Shown here: positions 25,145-33,875 of the stretch, piece after piece
Numbering within the stretch: the first letter of the stretch is position 1
Layout of the letters: each line of letters starts with the position of its first letter
Assembly (NCBI RefSeq): GCF_023028105.1
Contig: NZ_CP095493.1
Span: 124,001 to 188,000 of the forward strand
From: Halosolutus gelatinilyticus
GTDB taxonomy: Archaea; Halobacteriota; Halobacteria; Halobacteriales; Natrialbaceae
Length of the DNA stretch: 64,000 nt
Direction: 5' to 3'
Made by a program: the position numbers and the translations under genes
The notes under the pieces: model-generated
Databases searched by the model: none
The model's input: only the letters and a program-made list of their open reading frames with translations
Told to the model about the DNA's origin: nothing

Positions 25145-25765
25145 ATGAGCCCGAACGTCGAAGGTCGTCCCCGCGCTTCCGAAAGCCCCTCCACCTCGCC
25201 GGAATCCGTCGAGACCGACGGCCTCCCTCCGGACGATATCTTCCACATCTTACAGACCAACCGTCGTCGAGACGCGATCGCCTACCTGCTGAAAAACGAC
25301 AGCCCCGTGAAGATGCGAGACGTCGCGGAGTTCGTCGCGGCGAAGGAAAACGGGACGACGGTGGCGCAGTTGACCTCCGCACAGCGACAGCGCGTGTACA
25401 TCCCCCTCTACCAGTCACACCTCCCGAAACTCGATAGAGAAGGAATCATCGAGTACAACAAGTCTCGCGGAATCGTCCGGCCGACGGACCGACTGGAGAT
25501 CTTCCGCCCGTACCTGGAGATGTCCGACGACGAGTTCGACCGGTCGGCTCGGAGCGGCGATCGATCCGCTCGCCTGCGATCCGAAATGGCGTACTACAGC
25601 GCGGCGACCGCCGCGAGCGTCGGTCTGCTGATCGCCGCGAAGATCGGTTTCCTCGCGCTGTCCGGGTTCCTCCTCGGCGCGATCATCACGCTCCTGTTCG
25701 TGACGACCGTGACCGTTACGAGTCACGCCCGCTCGCGGACGCCGAACCGATCGGCCGACGCGTGA
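25145..25765 (+). CDS. Membrane-anchored haloarchaeal winged-HTH protein (DUF7344-type)
   Basis: A 206-aa protein. Residues 30-130 form a winged-helix domain: DDIFHILQTNRRRDAIAYLL, then RQRVYIPLYQSHLPKLDREG, and IIEYNKSRGIV. Two transmembrane helices near the C-terminus (AATAASVGLLIAAKIGFLAL, LGAIITLLFVTTVTV) anchor it. Two relatives occur in this window at 36891 and 40616. The family is a halobacterial group of presumed regulators with unknown targets. The ATG at 25145 gives the natural N-terminus; a GTG at 25097 would add 16 residues. Confidence 0.85.
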   Translation: MSPNVEGRPRASESPSTSPESVETDGLPPDDIFHILQTNRRRDAIAYLLKNDSPVKMRDVAEFVAAKENGTTVAQLTSAQRQRVYIPLYQSHLPKLDREGIIEYNKSRGIVRPTDRLEIFRPYLEMSDDEFDRSARSGDRSARLRSEMAYYSAATAASVGLLIAAKIGFLALSGFLLGAIITLLFVTTVTVTSHARSRTPNRSADA

Positions 25766-25915
25766 CGGACGACGCGCGACGCTGACGGCCCGGGTGTGAC
25801 ACTCGACGACCGCGCGGACTGTTCTCTCTGCCCTTCAACGCGCGACGCCGCTCTGTCGCGCGCCGCCGCGGCTCGACGCGAACTTTCATTTCAGTCACCC
25901 GCGTCGGTTACCGGT

Positions 25916-27103
25916 ATGCCCGATCACGATTTCGACGCTGACGTCGTACTCGTCGACGGCGCACGAACGCCCCACGGAACGCTGCTCGGCTCGCTCGCCG
26001 ACGTCGAGCCGGTCGAACTCGGCCGGATCGCCCTCGACGGCCTGCTCGATCGAGTCGCCGTAGACGGCGGAGACGTCGACTGGGTGAGCCTCGGGAACGC
26101 CATCCAGGCCGGCATCGGACAGGTTCCCGGCCGGCAGGTCGTCGTGGAGTCCGAACTGCCGAACGAGATCCACGCGACCACCGTCAACGAAGCGTCGGGA
26201 TCGGGGCTGCGCGCGATCGCGCTCGCAGTCGATCGGATTGCGGCGGGGCGCGCCGACCTCGCGATCGCGGGCGGGTTCGAGTCGATGACGAACGCGCCGT
26301 GGATCCTGCCGGACTACCGGAAGGGACGGCGCTACGGCGATATCGAGATCAAGGATTCGATGCTGCTGGACTCGCTGTGGGACGTCAACCTCGACGTCCA
26401 CATGGGCGAGATCACTGAACGGATGGTCGATCGCGAGGGGATCTCCCGGGAGGCCCAGGACGAGTACGCCCTCGAGAGTCACCGGCGGGCCGCCGAGGCG
26501 ATCGAGGCCGGCGAGTTCGACGCGGAGATCGTTCCGGTCGAAACCGGCCGGGAGACCGTCGATACGGACCAGGGACCGCGGCCGGAGTCGACGCTCGAAG
26601 ACCTGGCCGACCTCCCGACGTCGTTTCGCGACGACGGAACCATCACGCCGGGAAACGCCTCGAAACTCAGCGATGGCGCGGGTGCCGTGTTGCTCGCCGA
26701 CGCCGAGGCCGCGGCCGATCGGGGCCTCGAGCCGATGGCGCGGGTCGTCGATTACCGCGTCGTCTACCGCGACCCCGACGAGTTCAATGAAGCCGTCGGC
26801 GACGTCGTGGCCGAGTTACTCGATCGCAACGGGCTTGACGTCGACGACGTCGACGCCTACTGGATCAACGAGGCGTTCGCCGCCCAGTCGGTGTACGTGA
26901 TGGATCGGCTCAGTATCTCCCGCGAGCGGATGAACCCCGCCGGCGGCGCTATCGCCTTCGGCCACCCGATCGGGGCGTCCGGCGGCATGCTCGCGACCAG
27001 TCTGGCGTACCAGTTCCGAGACGACGACGCCGTCGATCGGGGCCTGGTCGGGATGAGCGTCGGCGGCGGCGGGGCGATCATGGCCCTGCTCGAGGCCGTC
27101 TGA
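25916..27103 (+). CDS. Thiolase-family protein with Ser at both catalytic Cys positions
   Basis: A 395-aa thiolase-fold protein. The nucleophile motif is NEASGSGLRA, with Ser94 where biosynthetic thiolases have Cys. The C-terminal motif is MSVGGGGA, with Ser381 at the second Cys position. The His loop NPAGGAIAFGHPIGASGG keeps His350, and EAFAAQ (the NEAF motif) is present. The usual reaction is condensation or thiolysis of acyl-CoA. Ser-type beta-ketothiolases with a Ser-His-His arrangement have been described in haloarchaea making polyhydroxyalkanoate, so activity is possible. No OB-fold partner gene is adjacent. The ATG at 25916 is used, as the earlier frame codes a non-homologous stretch. 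Confidence 0.85.
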   Translation: MPDHDFDADVVLVDGARTPHGTLLGSLADVEPVELGRIALDGLLDRVAVDGGDVDWVSLGNAIQAGIGQVPGRQVVVESELPNEIHATTVNEASGSGLRAIALAVDRIAAGRADLAIAGGFESMTNAPWILPDYRKGRRYGDIEIKDSMLLDSLWDVNLDVHMGEITERMVDREGISREAQDEYALESHRRAAEAIEAGEFDAEIVPVETGRETVDTDQGPRPESTLEDLADLPTSFRDDGTITPGNASKLSDGAGAVLLADAEAAADRGLEPMARVVDYRVVYRDPDEFNEAVGDVVAELLDRNGLDVDDVDAYWINEAFAAQSVYVMDRLSISRERMNPAGGAIAFGHPIGASGGMLATSLAYQFRDDDAVDRGLVGMSVGGGGAIMALLEAV

Positions 27104-27185
27104 CGGGACGCCGGTTTTCGGGCCGTCCGCGGTCCCCAGCGGGTCTTCGAGGGGTTTACCTGTCCGTCGTTCCGACTGCCTAGGG

Positions 27186-28256
27186 ATGACGCTGTACTCC
27201 CGGGTTCGCCCGCTCGCGTTCAAACTACCCGCCGAGACGGCCCACGAGCTCGGCAAGCGGACGCTCCGGGGCGTCCAGTCGACGCGGCCGACGCGCAAGG
27301 CGACGGCGTACGCGTACCGCTTCGAGCACCCCGCCCTCGAAGTTGACCTGTTCGAGACGACGTTCCCGAACCCCGTGGGGGTCGCCGCCGGGTTCGACAA
27401 GAACGCGGAGGTGACTCACGCCCTCGAAGCGCTCGGATTCGGCTTCGTCGAGATCGGGACCGTCACGCCCTATCCGCAGGCGGGCAACGATCGCCCGCGA
27501 CTGTTCCGCCTGCGGGAGGACGAGGCGATGGTCAACCGAATGGGGTTCAACGGCGACGGGATGGTGCGGGTCAAGGAGCGCCTCGAGCGGGACGGCGCGC
27601 CCGACGTTCCGCTGGGGGTCAACGTCGGCAAGATGAACGCCTCAACCGAGCGGGAAGCGATCGAGGACTACCGGCGCGTCTTCGATCGGCTCGCGCCGTT
27701 CGCCGACTACGTCGTGGTGAACGTCTCCTGTCCGAACACACCCGACGAGTTCGACGAGGCTTCGCCCGCGCACCTCCGAGCGATCTTCGAGACGCTCGAG
27801 GCCGAGAACGACGAACACGTGCCGATCCTCGTGAAGATCGGCCCCGACGATCCCGAGGAGTCGGTCCTCGAGCTGGTCGACATCGTGCAGGCGTTCGACC
27901 TCGACGGGCTGATCGCGACGAACACGTCGACGAGTCGGGACGGGCTTCGGTCCGAGAGCCGCGAGGAGTGGGGCGGGCTCAGCGGCAAACCGATCGCCGA
28001 GCGATCGACGGCGGTGATCCGAGCGGTTGCCGACTACACCGACGGCGAGTTGCCGATCGTCGGCGTCGGCGGCGTCGACTCGGCCGAACGCGCCTACGAG
28101 AAGATACGCGCGGGCGCCTCGCTCGTCCAGCTCTACACCGGCTTCGTCTACGGCGGCCCCTCGACCGCCAAACGGATCAACCGCGGACTGGTCGAGTTGC
28201 TCGAGCGCGACGGGTTCGCGACGATCGAGGACGCGGTGGGCGCCGATCTCGACTGA
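27186..28256 (+). CDS. pyrD: Dihydroorotate dehydrogenase, class-2-like
   Basis: A 356-aa FMN enzyme of pyrimidine synthesis. It has the N-terminal helical extension of class 2 enzymes that use membrane quinone, followed by NPVGVAAGFDKNAEV, ALGFGFVEIGTVTPYPQAGN and MVNRMGFNGDG. FMN and orotate contacts include the Lys and Asn motif VNVGKMNAS, and the phosphate loop VGVGGVDSAERAYEKI. The catalytic base position is NVSCPNTP: Cys182 stands where class 2 enzymes have Ser and class 1 enzymes have Cys. The start ATG lies 83 nt after the thiolase, so they may be transcribed together. Confidence 0.92.
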   Translation: MTLYSRVRPLAFKLPAETAHELGKRTLRGVQSTRPTRKATAYAYRFEHPALEVDLFETTFPNPVGVAAGFDKNAEVTHALEALGFGFVEIGTVTPYPQAGNDRPRLFRLREDEAMVNRMGFNGDGMVRVKERLERDGAPDVPLGVNVGKMNASTEREAIEDYRRVFDRLAPFADYVVVNVSCPNTPDEFDEASPAHLRAIFETLEAENDEHVPILVKIGPDDPEESVLELVDIVQAFDLDGLIATNTSTSRDGLRSESREEWGGLSGKPIAERSTAVIRAVADYTDGELPIVGVGGVDSAERAYEKIRAGASLVQLYTGFVYGGPSTAKRINRGLVELLERDGFATIEDAVGADLD

Positions 28257-28260
28257 CCGG

Positions 28261-29886
28261 TCACTCGAACCGATACGTTTCGACGGTCCGGATCGCGTAG
28301 CGAGCGGAGAGGAGGCCCGCGCAGACGGACAGCACCGTCGTCCCGACTACCCCGATCAGCGCGACGACCAGCCGAGAGGTTCCGAGGAGCGAGGCGATCG
28401 CGTGGCCGACGATCGAACTGTGCGCGACCAGCGTCGGCGCGGCGACGATCGCGATCGTCGCGGAGTAGACGGCGAAGGCGGTTACGCTCGGAACGATCGC
28501 CTTCGTGCGTCGAGAGACGCTGACGGCTTCGAACCGAGGGACCGCCGCGCCGACGCCCGTCGCGATCGGGCCGGCACAGACGGTGAGGACGACCGCACTG
28601 GCCGAGAGCGTCGCGACCGCCGGCGCGGAGTGCGGGCTGATCAGGCCGAAGCCGACGGTCGCGGCGACGGTGATCGGGGTGACTACCAGCGCCCCCGCGA
28701 TGGCGTGGCCGGCGACCAGCGCGCGACCCGCGTTGGCGCTGAGAACCGTCACCGGAAGCGCTGCACCCTCGTTCCCGACGACATTGAGCGTGAACAGCGT
28801 CCCCGAGATCCAGGCGCCACAGAGGACGATCCACAGGGGAAACGAACTCCCGACCGTTCCCGACTGGACGACGTTCATCGTCGGGACGACCAGTAGCACA
28901 AACGGATACATGACGAACGAGAGGGCGATCGGCTTTCGCCGCGCCCGCTTCCAGTCGACCGTCGCGACGCCGACGGCCGATCGAGGGAAGATCGCGGCGA
29001 GGCGCGACGTCGCGATCGCGGCCGCCGCCGACGCCCACCCCTCGTTGCGATCGGTGCGATCGTGAGCCACGCCGTCGGCGTACCAGAGCGACGCCGCGAG
29101 CCGCGCGAGAACCGGACCGCTGGCGAGGAGAAACGCCGCGCTCGCGACGACCGCCGCGGCGGCCCGGCCGATCGACGCCTCGTCCGCCGTGCCGACGAGC
29201 GCGAGGTCGGCGTACCAGCCGATCGGCGTGGGCTCGAGCAACCAGACGAGCGGTTCGACGATGGCGGCGACGTTCTGGGTGACGAGGATGCCGAAGTACG
29301 CGAGTCCGAGCGCGGCGAGGAAGACGGTCCTGAGCCGTGCGAGGCGCCGCGATCGCGCGCCGACGGTTCGAACGCAGAGCACCAGGCCGTATCCCGTGAG
29401 CAAGCCGGTCACCAAGGGCGCGACGAGCGCCAGTGCGGCGACCGGTGCCGCGAGCGGAAGCTGCCCGCCGACGGCGAACGCCGCCGCGAGCGCGAGGGCG
29501 TACGCCGCGGCGGGAAGTCCCCACAGGAGGAGTTCGGCGAGGACGAGGCCGCCGAGCAGGTCGCGATGGGACACCGTCGTCAGCAATCCGTCGAGGCAAT
29601 CCGGCCGTGACGCCGTGTTGTACGCGCGAAATCCGCTGAACGCCGCGGCGAACAGCCACGCGTAGATGACCACGGACCGCGTCCACCGGAGCGGACTCCC
29701 CAGGGATCCGTCGGCGATCGCGGAACCGAACAGAAACGCGCCGACGAGTCCGGCGATCGCGATGGGGACGAAAAACAGGCCGGCGATCGCGAGTGCGAGC
29801 AGTTGCACCGGCTGGTTCCGGACGGTTCGCCACCGGCGCCGGAGCTCCGTTCGGGCGATCGCGACGACGCGAGATCGCCGGCTCAC
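28261..29886 (-). CDS. ABC-2-type transporter permease
   Basis: A 541-aa membrane protein with about twelve hydrophobic helices, for instance VQLLALAIAGLFFVPIAIAG near the N-terminus. It is the membrane component of an ABC exporter whose ATPase gene lies directly upstream, with a 4-nt overlap. The substrate is not apparent. Its stop lies 5 nt from the pyrD stop, so the two genes converge. The start codon ATG at 29884-29886 is followed by a cytoplasmic Arg-rich N-terminus, as expected by the positive-inside rule. Confidence 0.85.
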   Translation of the reverse strand: MSRRSRVVAIARTELRRRWRTVRNQPVQLLALAIAGLFFVPIAIAGLVGAFLFGSAIADGSLGSPLRWTRSVVIYAWLFAAAFSGFRAYNTASRPDCLDGLLTTVSHRDLLGGLVLAELLLWGLPAAAYALALAAAFAVGGQLPLAAPVAALALVAPLVTGLLTGYGLVLCVRTVGARSRRLARLRTVFLAALGLAYFGILVTQNVAAIVEPLVWLLEPTPIGWYADLALVGTADEASIGRAAAAVVASAAFLLASGPVLARLAASLWYADGVAHDRTDRNEGWASAAAAIATSRLAAIFPRSAVGVATVDWKRARRKPIALSFVMYPFVLLVVPTMNVVQSGTVGSSFPLWIVLCGAWISGTLFTLNVVGNEGAALPVTVLSANAGRALVAGHAIAGALVVTPITVAATVGFGLISPHSAPAVATLSASAVVLTVCAGPIATGVGAAVPRFEAVSVSRRTKAIVPSVTAFAVYSATIAIVAAPTLVAHSSIVGHAIASLLGTSRLVVALIGVVGTTVLSVCAGLLSARYAIRTVETYRFE

Positions 29887-30650
29887 GGCCGTTCCACCGG
29901 CCTGGCGCCGTGATCGGTCGTGACCGCGAGGAACACGTCCTCGAGCGTCGAGTTGCCGTCGCTTTCGACCTGTGCGGTTAGGTCGTCCGGACGCCCCTCC
30001 GCGACGATCCGACCGCCGGAGAGGACGCCGACCGTGTCGGCGAGCTCTTCCACGACGGACAGGATGTGCGTCGACAGAAAGATCGTCCGTCCCCTGGCCG
30101 CCATCTCCGCGATGGCGTCGACGACCGTTCGAGCGGCCCGCGGGTCGAGCCCGCTCGTCGGTTCGTCGAGGAAGACGACCTCGGGCTCGTGCAGCAGGGC
30201 CTGGACGAGCCCCACCTTCTGGCGCATTCCCTTCGAATAGTCGTCGATTCGCTTCCCGGCGTCCGCCGCGAGGCCGAACCGATCGAGCCAGGCGTCGATC
30301 CGCCGCTCGGCCTCCGCAGGCGGGATGTCGCGCAGTCGAGCGAAGTACTCCAGTTGCTCGAATCCGGTCAGTTCGTCGAAGACAGGCGGCGATTCGGGGA
30401 GGTAGCCGATCGAGTCGCGGACGGCGTCGCGATCGGTCACCGGATTCCCGGCGATCGTCGCGGCCCCGGCGCTGGGCCGAGTGAGCGTGGTCAGCATCCG
30501 CATCGTGGTCGTCTTACCGGCGCCGTTCGGACCGAGAAAGCCGTACACCGTTCCGCGTTCGACGGAGAGATCGACGCCGTCGACGGCCGTGACGGATCCG
30601 AACCGCTTCGTCAGGCCGTCGGCGTCGATCGCGAGTGGAGGACTGGACAT
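29883..30650 (-). CDS. ABC transporter ATP-binding protein (ABC-2 type)
   Basis: A 255-aa ATPase with all motifs: Walker A GPNGAGKTTT, Q-loop region, signature YSKGMRQKVGLVQALLHEPE, Walker B VVFLDEPTSGLD, D-loop and the H-loop LSTHIL. It belongs to the DrrA/CcmA-type group that drives ABC-2 exporters. It is co-transcribed with the permease that follows. The ATG at 30648-30650 (MSSPPLAID) is chosen; an earlier GTG-type start adds five residues with no homology support. Confidence 0.92.
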   Translation of the reverse strand: MSSPPLAIDADGLTKRFGSVTAVDGVDLSVERGTVYGFLGPNGAGKTTTMRMLTTLTRPSAGAATIAGNPVTDRDAVRDSIGYLPESPPVFDELTGFEQLEYFARLRDIPPAEAERRIDAWLDRFGLAADAGKRIDDYSKGMRQKVGLVQALLHEPEVVFLDEPTSGLDPRAARTVVDAIAEMAARGRTIFLSTHILSVVEELADTVGVLSGGRIVAEGRPDDLTAQVESDGNSTLEDVFLAVTTDHGARPVERP

Positions 30651-30781
30651 GATACCTGTACGCACCGATTACTGCCCGGGCCTCACTAACGTTTGGTTAC
30701 GCAACAGAACGGGATCGGAACGAACGCCGACGGCGAACGGCCCGTCGATCGGGACCGGCGGACGAACTGTTCTCGGAGCGC

Positions 30782-32149
30782 TCAGTCGACGTCGACCCGC
30801 GTGCCGTACCCGGGCTCGCCGACGACCTCGCCGTCCTCGAAGACGACTTCGCCGCGAACGACGGTCGCGATCGCTTTTCCGACGAACGATTCGCCCACGA
30901 ACGGCGTCACGCAGTTCTTCGAGTGCAGCTCCGACGCGTCCTCAAGCGTCCACTCGCGGTCGGGGTCGACGATCGTGAAGTCGGCGTCGGTGCCGACCTG
31001 TAGCGACCCCTTCCGCGGGTACATGCCCCAGACCTGGGCCGGGCGCGTGGAGTGCCGTCGAACCCACTCCTCGAGGGAGAGTCGCCCCTGATCGACGAAC
31101 GTGAGCATCGCCGGAACCTCCGTCTCGAGGCCGACGAATCCCGAAATCGCCTCCCAGGTATCGCCGAACGGGTCGTCGACCAGCTTCTCCTCCGGCGTGT
31201 GCGGCGCGTGATCCGTCGCGACGCAGTCGATCGCGCCGCCGTCGATCCCGACGTCCCAGAGTTTCTCGCGTTCTGCGGCGTTCCGGATGGGAGGCTGGAT
31301 CCGCGCCGGATTCCCGACCTCGCGCATGACCTCCTCGGTGAACCAGAGGTAGTGCGGACAGGTCTCGGCGGTGACGTCGACGCCGCGTTCCTTCCCGCGG
31401 GCGACCGCGTCCGCCGCCGAACCGGAGGAGACGTGGAACATGTGGACCTTCGCGCCCGTCTCCTCGGCGAAGGTGATCATCCGCTCGACGGCCTCCTGTT
31501 CGGCGATCACGGGCCGCGATCGGGAGTGGTCGATCGGCTCGTTTCGCCCCGCCGCCTGGAACTTGTTCGTGTAGTAGTCGATGATCTCGCCGTTTTCCTC
31601 GTGGAAGCCCAGCCGCTTTCCGGTCTCGCGAATTCGCGCCATCGCCTCCAGGATCTCGCCGTCGGTCGGCGCGGGCACGCCACCTACCGTCGACCCGAGG
31701 AATATCTTGTAGCCGAGGGCGCCGGCCTCGTCGATCGCCGGGATGAGATCGAGGTTCTCGCTCGTGACGACGGCGTAGCTCTGGAAGTCGACGTGGGCCG
31801 ACGCCTCGCCGCGCTCGAACTTCAGCTCGAGGTGTTCGGGCCGATCGATGACGGGATCGGTGTTGGGCATCCCGACGACGGTCGTCACGCCGCCGGCCGC
31901 GGCCGCTCGGGTGGCCGACTCCCAGTCCTCCTTGTACTCGAGGCCGGGTTCGCGGTTGTGGATGTGGCAGTCGACGATCCCCGGAACCAGCACCTTCCCC
32001 GCCCCGTCGAGGACCCGATCGGCCGCCGGAAGCCGATCGCTCCGCCCGACGGCGACGATTGTGCCGTCCTCGACGGCGACGCCCGCGTCGGGGGTCCGCC
32101 CGGCGGGGGTCACGACGGTACAGTTTCGCACGACGAGATCGACGGTCAT
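30782..32149 (-). CDS. Dihydroorotase-family amidohydrolase
   Basis: A 455-aa cyclic amidohydrolase. Metal site: DCHIHNREPGLEYKEDW (HxH), carboxylated-Lys position GYKIFLGS, then later His in FHVSSGSA and CVATDHAPHT. HxHNREPG keeps the Arg typical of dihydroorotases, but Asn replaces the usual Phe or Leu before it. Allantoinases are the closest alternative. It may act in pyrimidine synthesis, as pyrD lies 2.5 kb away, or in allantoin or hydantoin use. The ATG at 32147-32149 is chosen, as the ORF upstream is Arg-rich. Confidence 0.82.
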   Translation of the reverse strand: MTVDLVVRNCTVVTPAGRTPDAGVAVEDGTIVAVGRSDRLPAADRVLDGAGKVLVPGIVDCHIHNREPGLEYKEDWESATRAAAAGGVTTVVGMPNTDPVIDRPEHLELKFERGEASAHVDFQSYAVVTSENLDLIPAIDEAGALGYKIFLGSTVGGVPAPTDGEILEAMARIRETGKRLGFHEENGEIIDYYTNKFQAAGRNEPIDHSRSRPVIAEQEAVERMITFAEETGAKVHMFHVSSGSAADAVARGKERGVDVTAETCPHYLWFTEEVMREVGNPARIQPPIRNAAEREKLWDVGIDGGAIDCVATDHAPHTPEEKLVDDPFGDTWEAISGFVGLETEVPAMLTFVDQGRLSLEEWVRRHSTRPAQVWGMYPRKGSLQVGTDADFTIVDPDREWTLEDASELHSKNCVTPFVGESFVGKAIATVVRGEVVFEDGEVVGEPGYGTRVDVD

Positions 32150-32315
32150 TAGCGATCCATTGCCGAGGACCGCGCATATAGCTTCTGTTGACCGCTGGGC
32201 CCAGCGGCGGCGCGCCATCGATCGGCGGAACGGACGCCTTACGCGAGGTTAGGCCGGGAGTACGTTCGAGAACGAGTCGGATACTAAACAGAACGGGGCT
32301 GGTGGATGCCGGATA

Positions 32316-33299
32316 ATGGATTCGACTACCCTTCGGGACCGGACGGTGCTCGTGACGGGCGGCGCCGGCTTCATCGGGAGCCACCTCGTCGAGACTCTCG
32401 AGGCCCACAACGACGTCCGCGTCTTGGACGACTTCTCGACCGGCGACCGGACGTACCTCCCCGACAACGTGACGGTGATCGAGGGCGACGTCCGCGATCC
32501 GATCGCGCTCCAGGAGGCCGCACGCGGGGTCGACGTGATTTTCCACCAGGCCGCGGTCGTCAGCGTCTCCCAAAGCGTCGACGAGCCGCGGCGGACCAAC
32601 CGGACGAACCTCGACGCGAGTTTGCTCGTTCTCGAACAGGCTCGCCAGGAGGACGCCAGGGTGGTCCTCGCCTCGAGCGCGGCGATCTACGGCCACCCGT
32701 CGGAACTGCCGGTCCCCGAAAGCGCCGCCACCGATCCGACGTCGCCGTACGGCGTGCAGAAACTCGCGCTCGACCAGTACGCCCGGCTCTACGGGGAGCT
32801 GTACAACCTGCCGACCGTCGCCCTGCGGTACTTCAACGTCTACGGTCCGCGCCAGCGCGGGCCCTACAGCGGGGTCATCTCGACGTTCTTGGAGCAGGCC
32901 CGCGCGGACGAGCCGATCACGATCGAGGGGGACGGCGAGCAGACGCGGGACTTCGTCCACGTTTCGGACGTCGTGCGGGCGAACCTCCGAGCGGCGGTCA
33001 CCGACGACGTCGGCGAGGCGTACAACATCGGGACCGGAACCCGAACGTCGATCCTCGAACTCGCCGAGTTCGTCCGCGACGCGACCGAGTCGACGTCGCC
33101 GATCGTCCACCGGGAGCCGCGATCGGGCGACATCAGACACAGCGGAGCCGATGTCTCGAAGGCGGCCCGAGACCTCGGGTTCGAACCGCGGGTCGGCCTG
33201 GAGTCCGGAATCGCGTCGCTCGCGGACGGCGGATCGCTGACGCCCGTATCCGGGACGGAACCGGCCGATTCGAACACCGACCGCGGAACCTACAGTTGA
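32316..33299 (+). CDS. NAD-dependent nucleotide-sugar epimerase/dehydratase
   Basis: A 327-aa extended SDR protein. It has the N-terminal Rossmann motif VLVTGGAGFIGSHLVE (GxxGxxG), the Asp-binding VLDDFSTG, the catalytic Ser in LASSAAIYG and the YxxxK pair in SPYGVQKLAL. The substrate region LRYFNVYGPRQRG and the C-terminal DFVHVSDVVRANL resemble UDP-glucose 4-epimerase-like enzymes. It would supply a nucleotide sugar for surface glycans. It is divergent from the dihydroorotase-like gene, and no other glycan gene is adjacent. The exact substrate cannot be assigned. Confidence 0.88.
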   Translation: MDSTTLRDRTVLVTGGAGFIGSHLVETLEAHNDVRVLDDFSTGDRTYLPDNVTVIEGDVRDPIALQEAARGVDVIFHQAAVVSVSQSVDEPRRTNRTNLDASLLVLEQARQEDARVVLASSAAIYGHPSELPVPESAATDPTSPYGVQKLALDQYARLYGELYNLPTVALRYFNVYGPRQRGPYSGVISTFLEQARADEPITIEGDGEQTRDFVHVSDVVRANLRAAVTDDVGEAYNIGTGTRTSILELAEFVRDATESTSPIVHREPRSGDIRHSGADVSKAARDLGFEPRVGLESGIASLADGGSLTPVSGTEPADSNTDRGTYS

Positions 33300-33515
33300 G
33301 TCGCCCGTCCGGGGCGGACATCGAGTTCTCGGAACGCGGTCGGGTCGATCCCGTCACCGATCGATACAGTCGTAACTCGATGCGTCTCATCGGCCGGTTT
33401 CGGCGCCGGAAGCCGAACGAAACGGACGAATAGGGGCCATCCGACGACGAGTAACGCGCGTTCGCATTCGTGTAGGTGAGAGATAACTATCGGCGTCAAC
33501 GGTCAACTCGTCAGT

Positions 33516-33875
33516 ATGAGTGCGATCGAGAGTCTGATCGTCTTCGGCGTGAGCCTCCTCATCGGCGCGTTCGGCATATACGCGGGCGCAAAAGTAGTCG
33601 TCGACTCGGAGGATTACACCTACGCGATCGTTACCGCCCTTATCGGGGCGATCGTCTGGGCGATCGTCGGGTTCTTCTTCGGATGGATCCCCTTGCTCGG
33701 GCCGCTACTGGTCTTCATCGCGTACCTTGCGGTGATCAACGCCCGATATCCCGGCGGCTGGGTCGACGCAGCGGCGATCACGATCATCGCGTGGTTGTCC
33801 GTGCTGATCGTCCTGTACGTGCTGGCGCTCCTCGAGGTGACCGCGTTCGACGCGGTCGGCGTCCCCGGCGTCTAG
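33516..33875 (+). CDS. Small integral membrane protein, unknown
   Basis: A 119-aa protein with four predicted helices: IESLIVFGVSLLIGAFGIYA, YAIVTALIGAIVWAIVGFFF, PLLGPLLVFIAYLAV, and AAITIIAWLSVLIVLYVLAL. There is no obvious motif and few charged residues. It stands alone between the epimerase and a long gene-free stretch, and its function is not recognisable. Confidence 0.7.
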   Translation: MSAIESLIVFGVSLLIGAFGIYAGAKVVVDSEDYTYAIVTALIGAIVWAIVGFFFGWIPLLGPLLVFIAYLAVINARYPGGWVDAAAITIIAWLSVLIVLYVLALLEVTAFDAVGVPGV

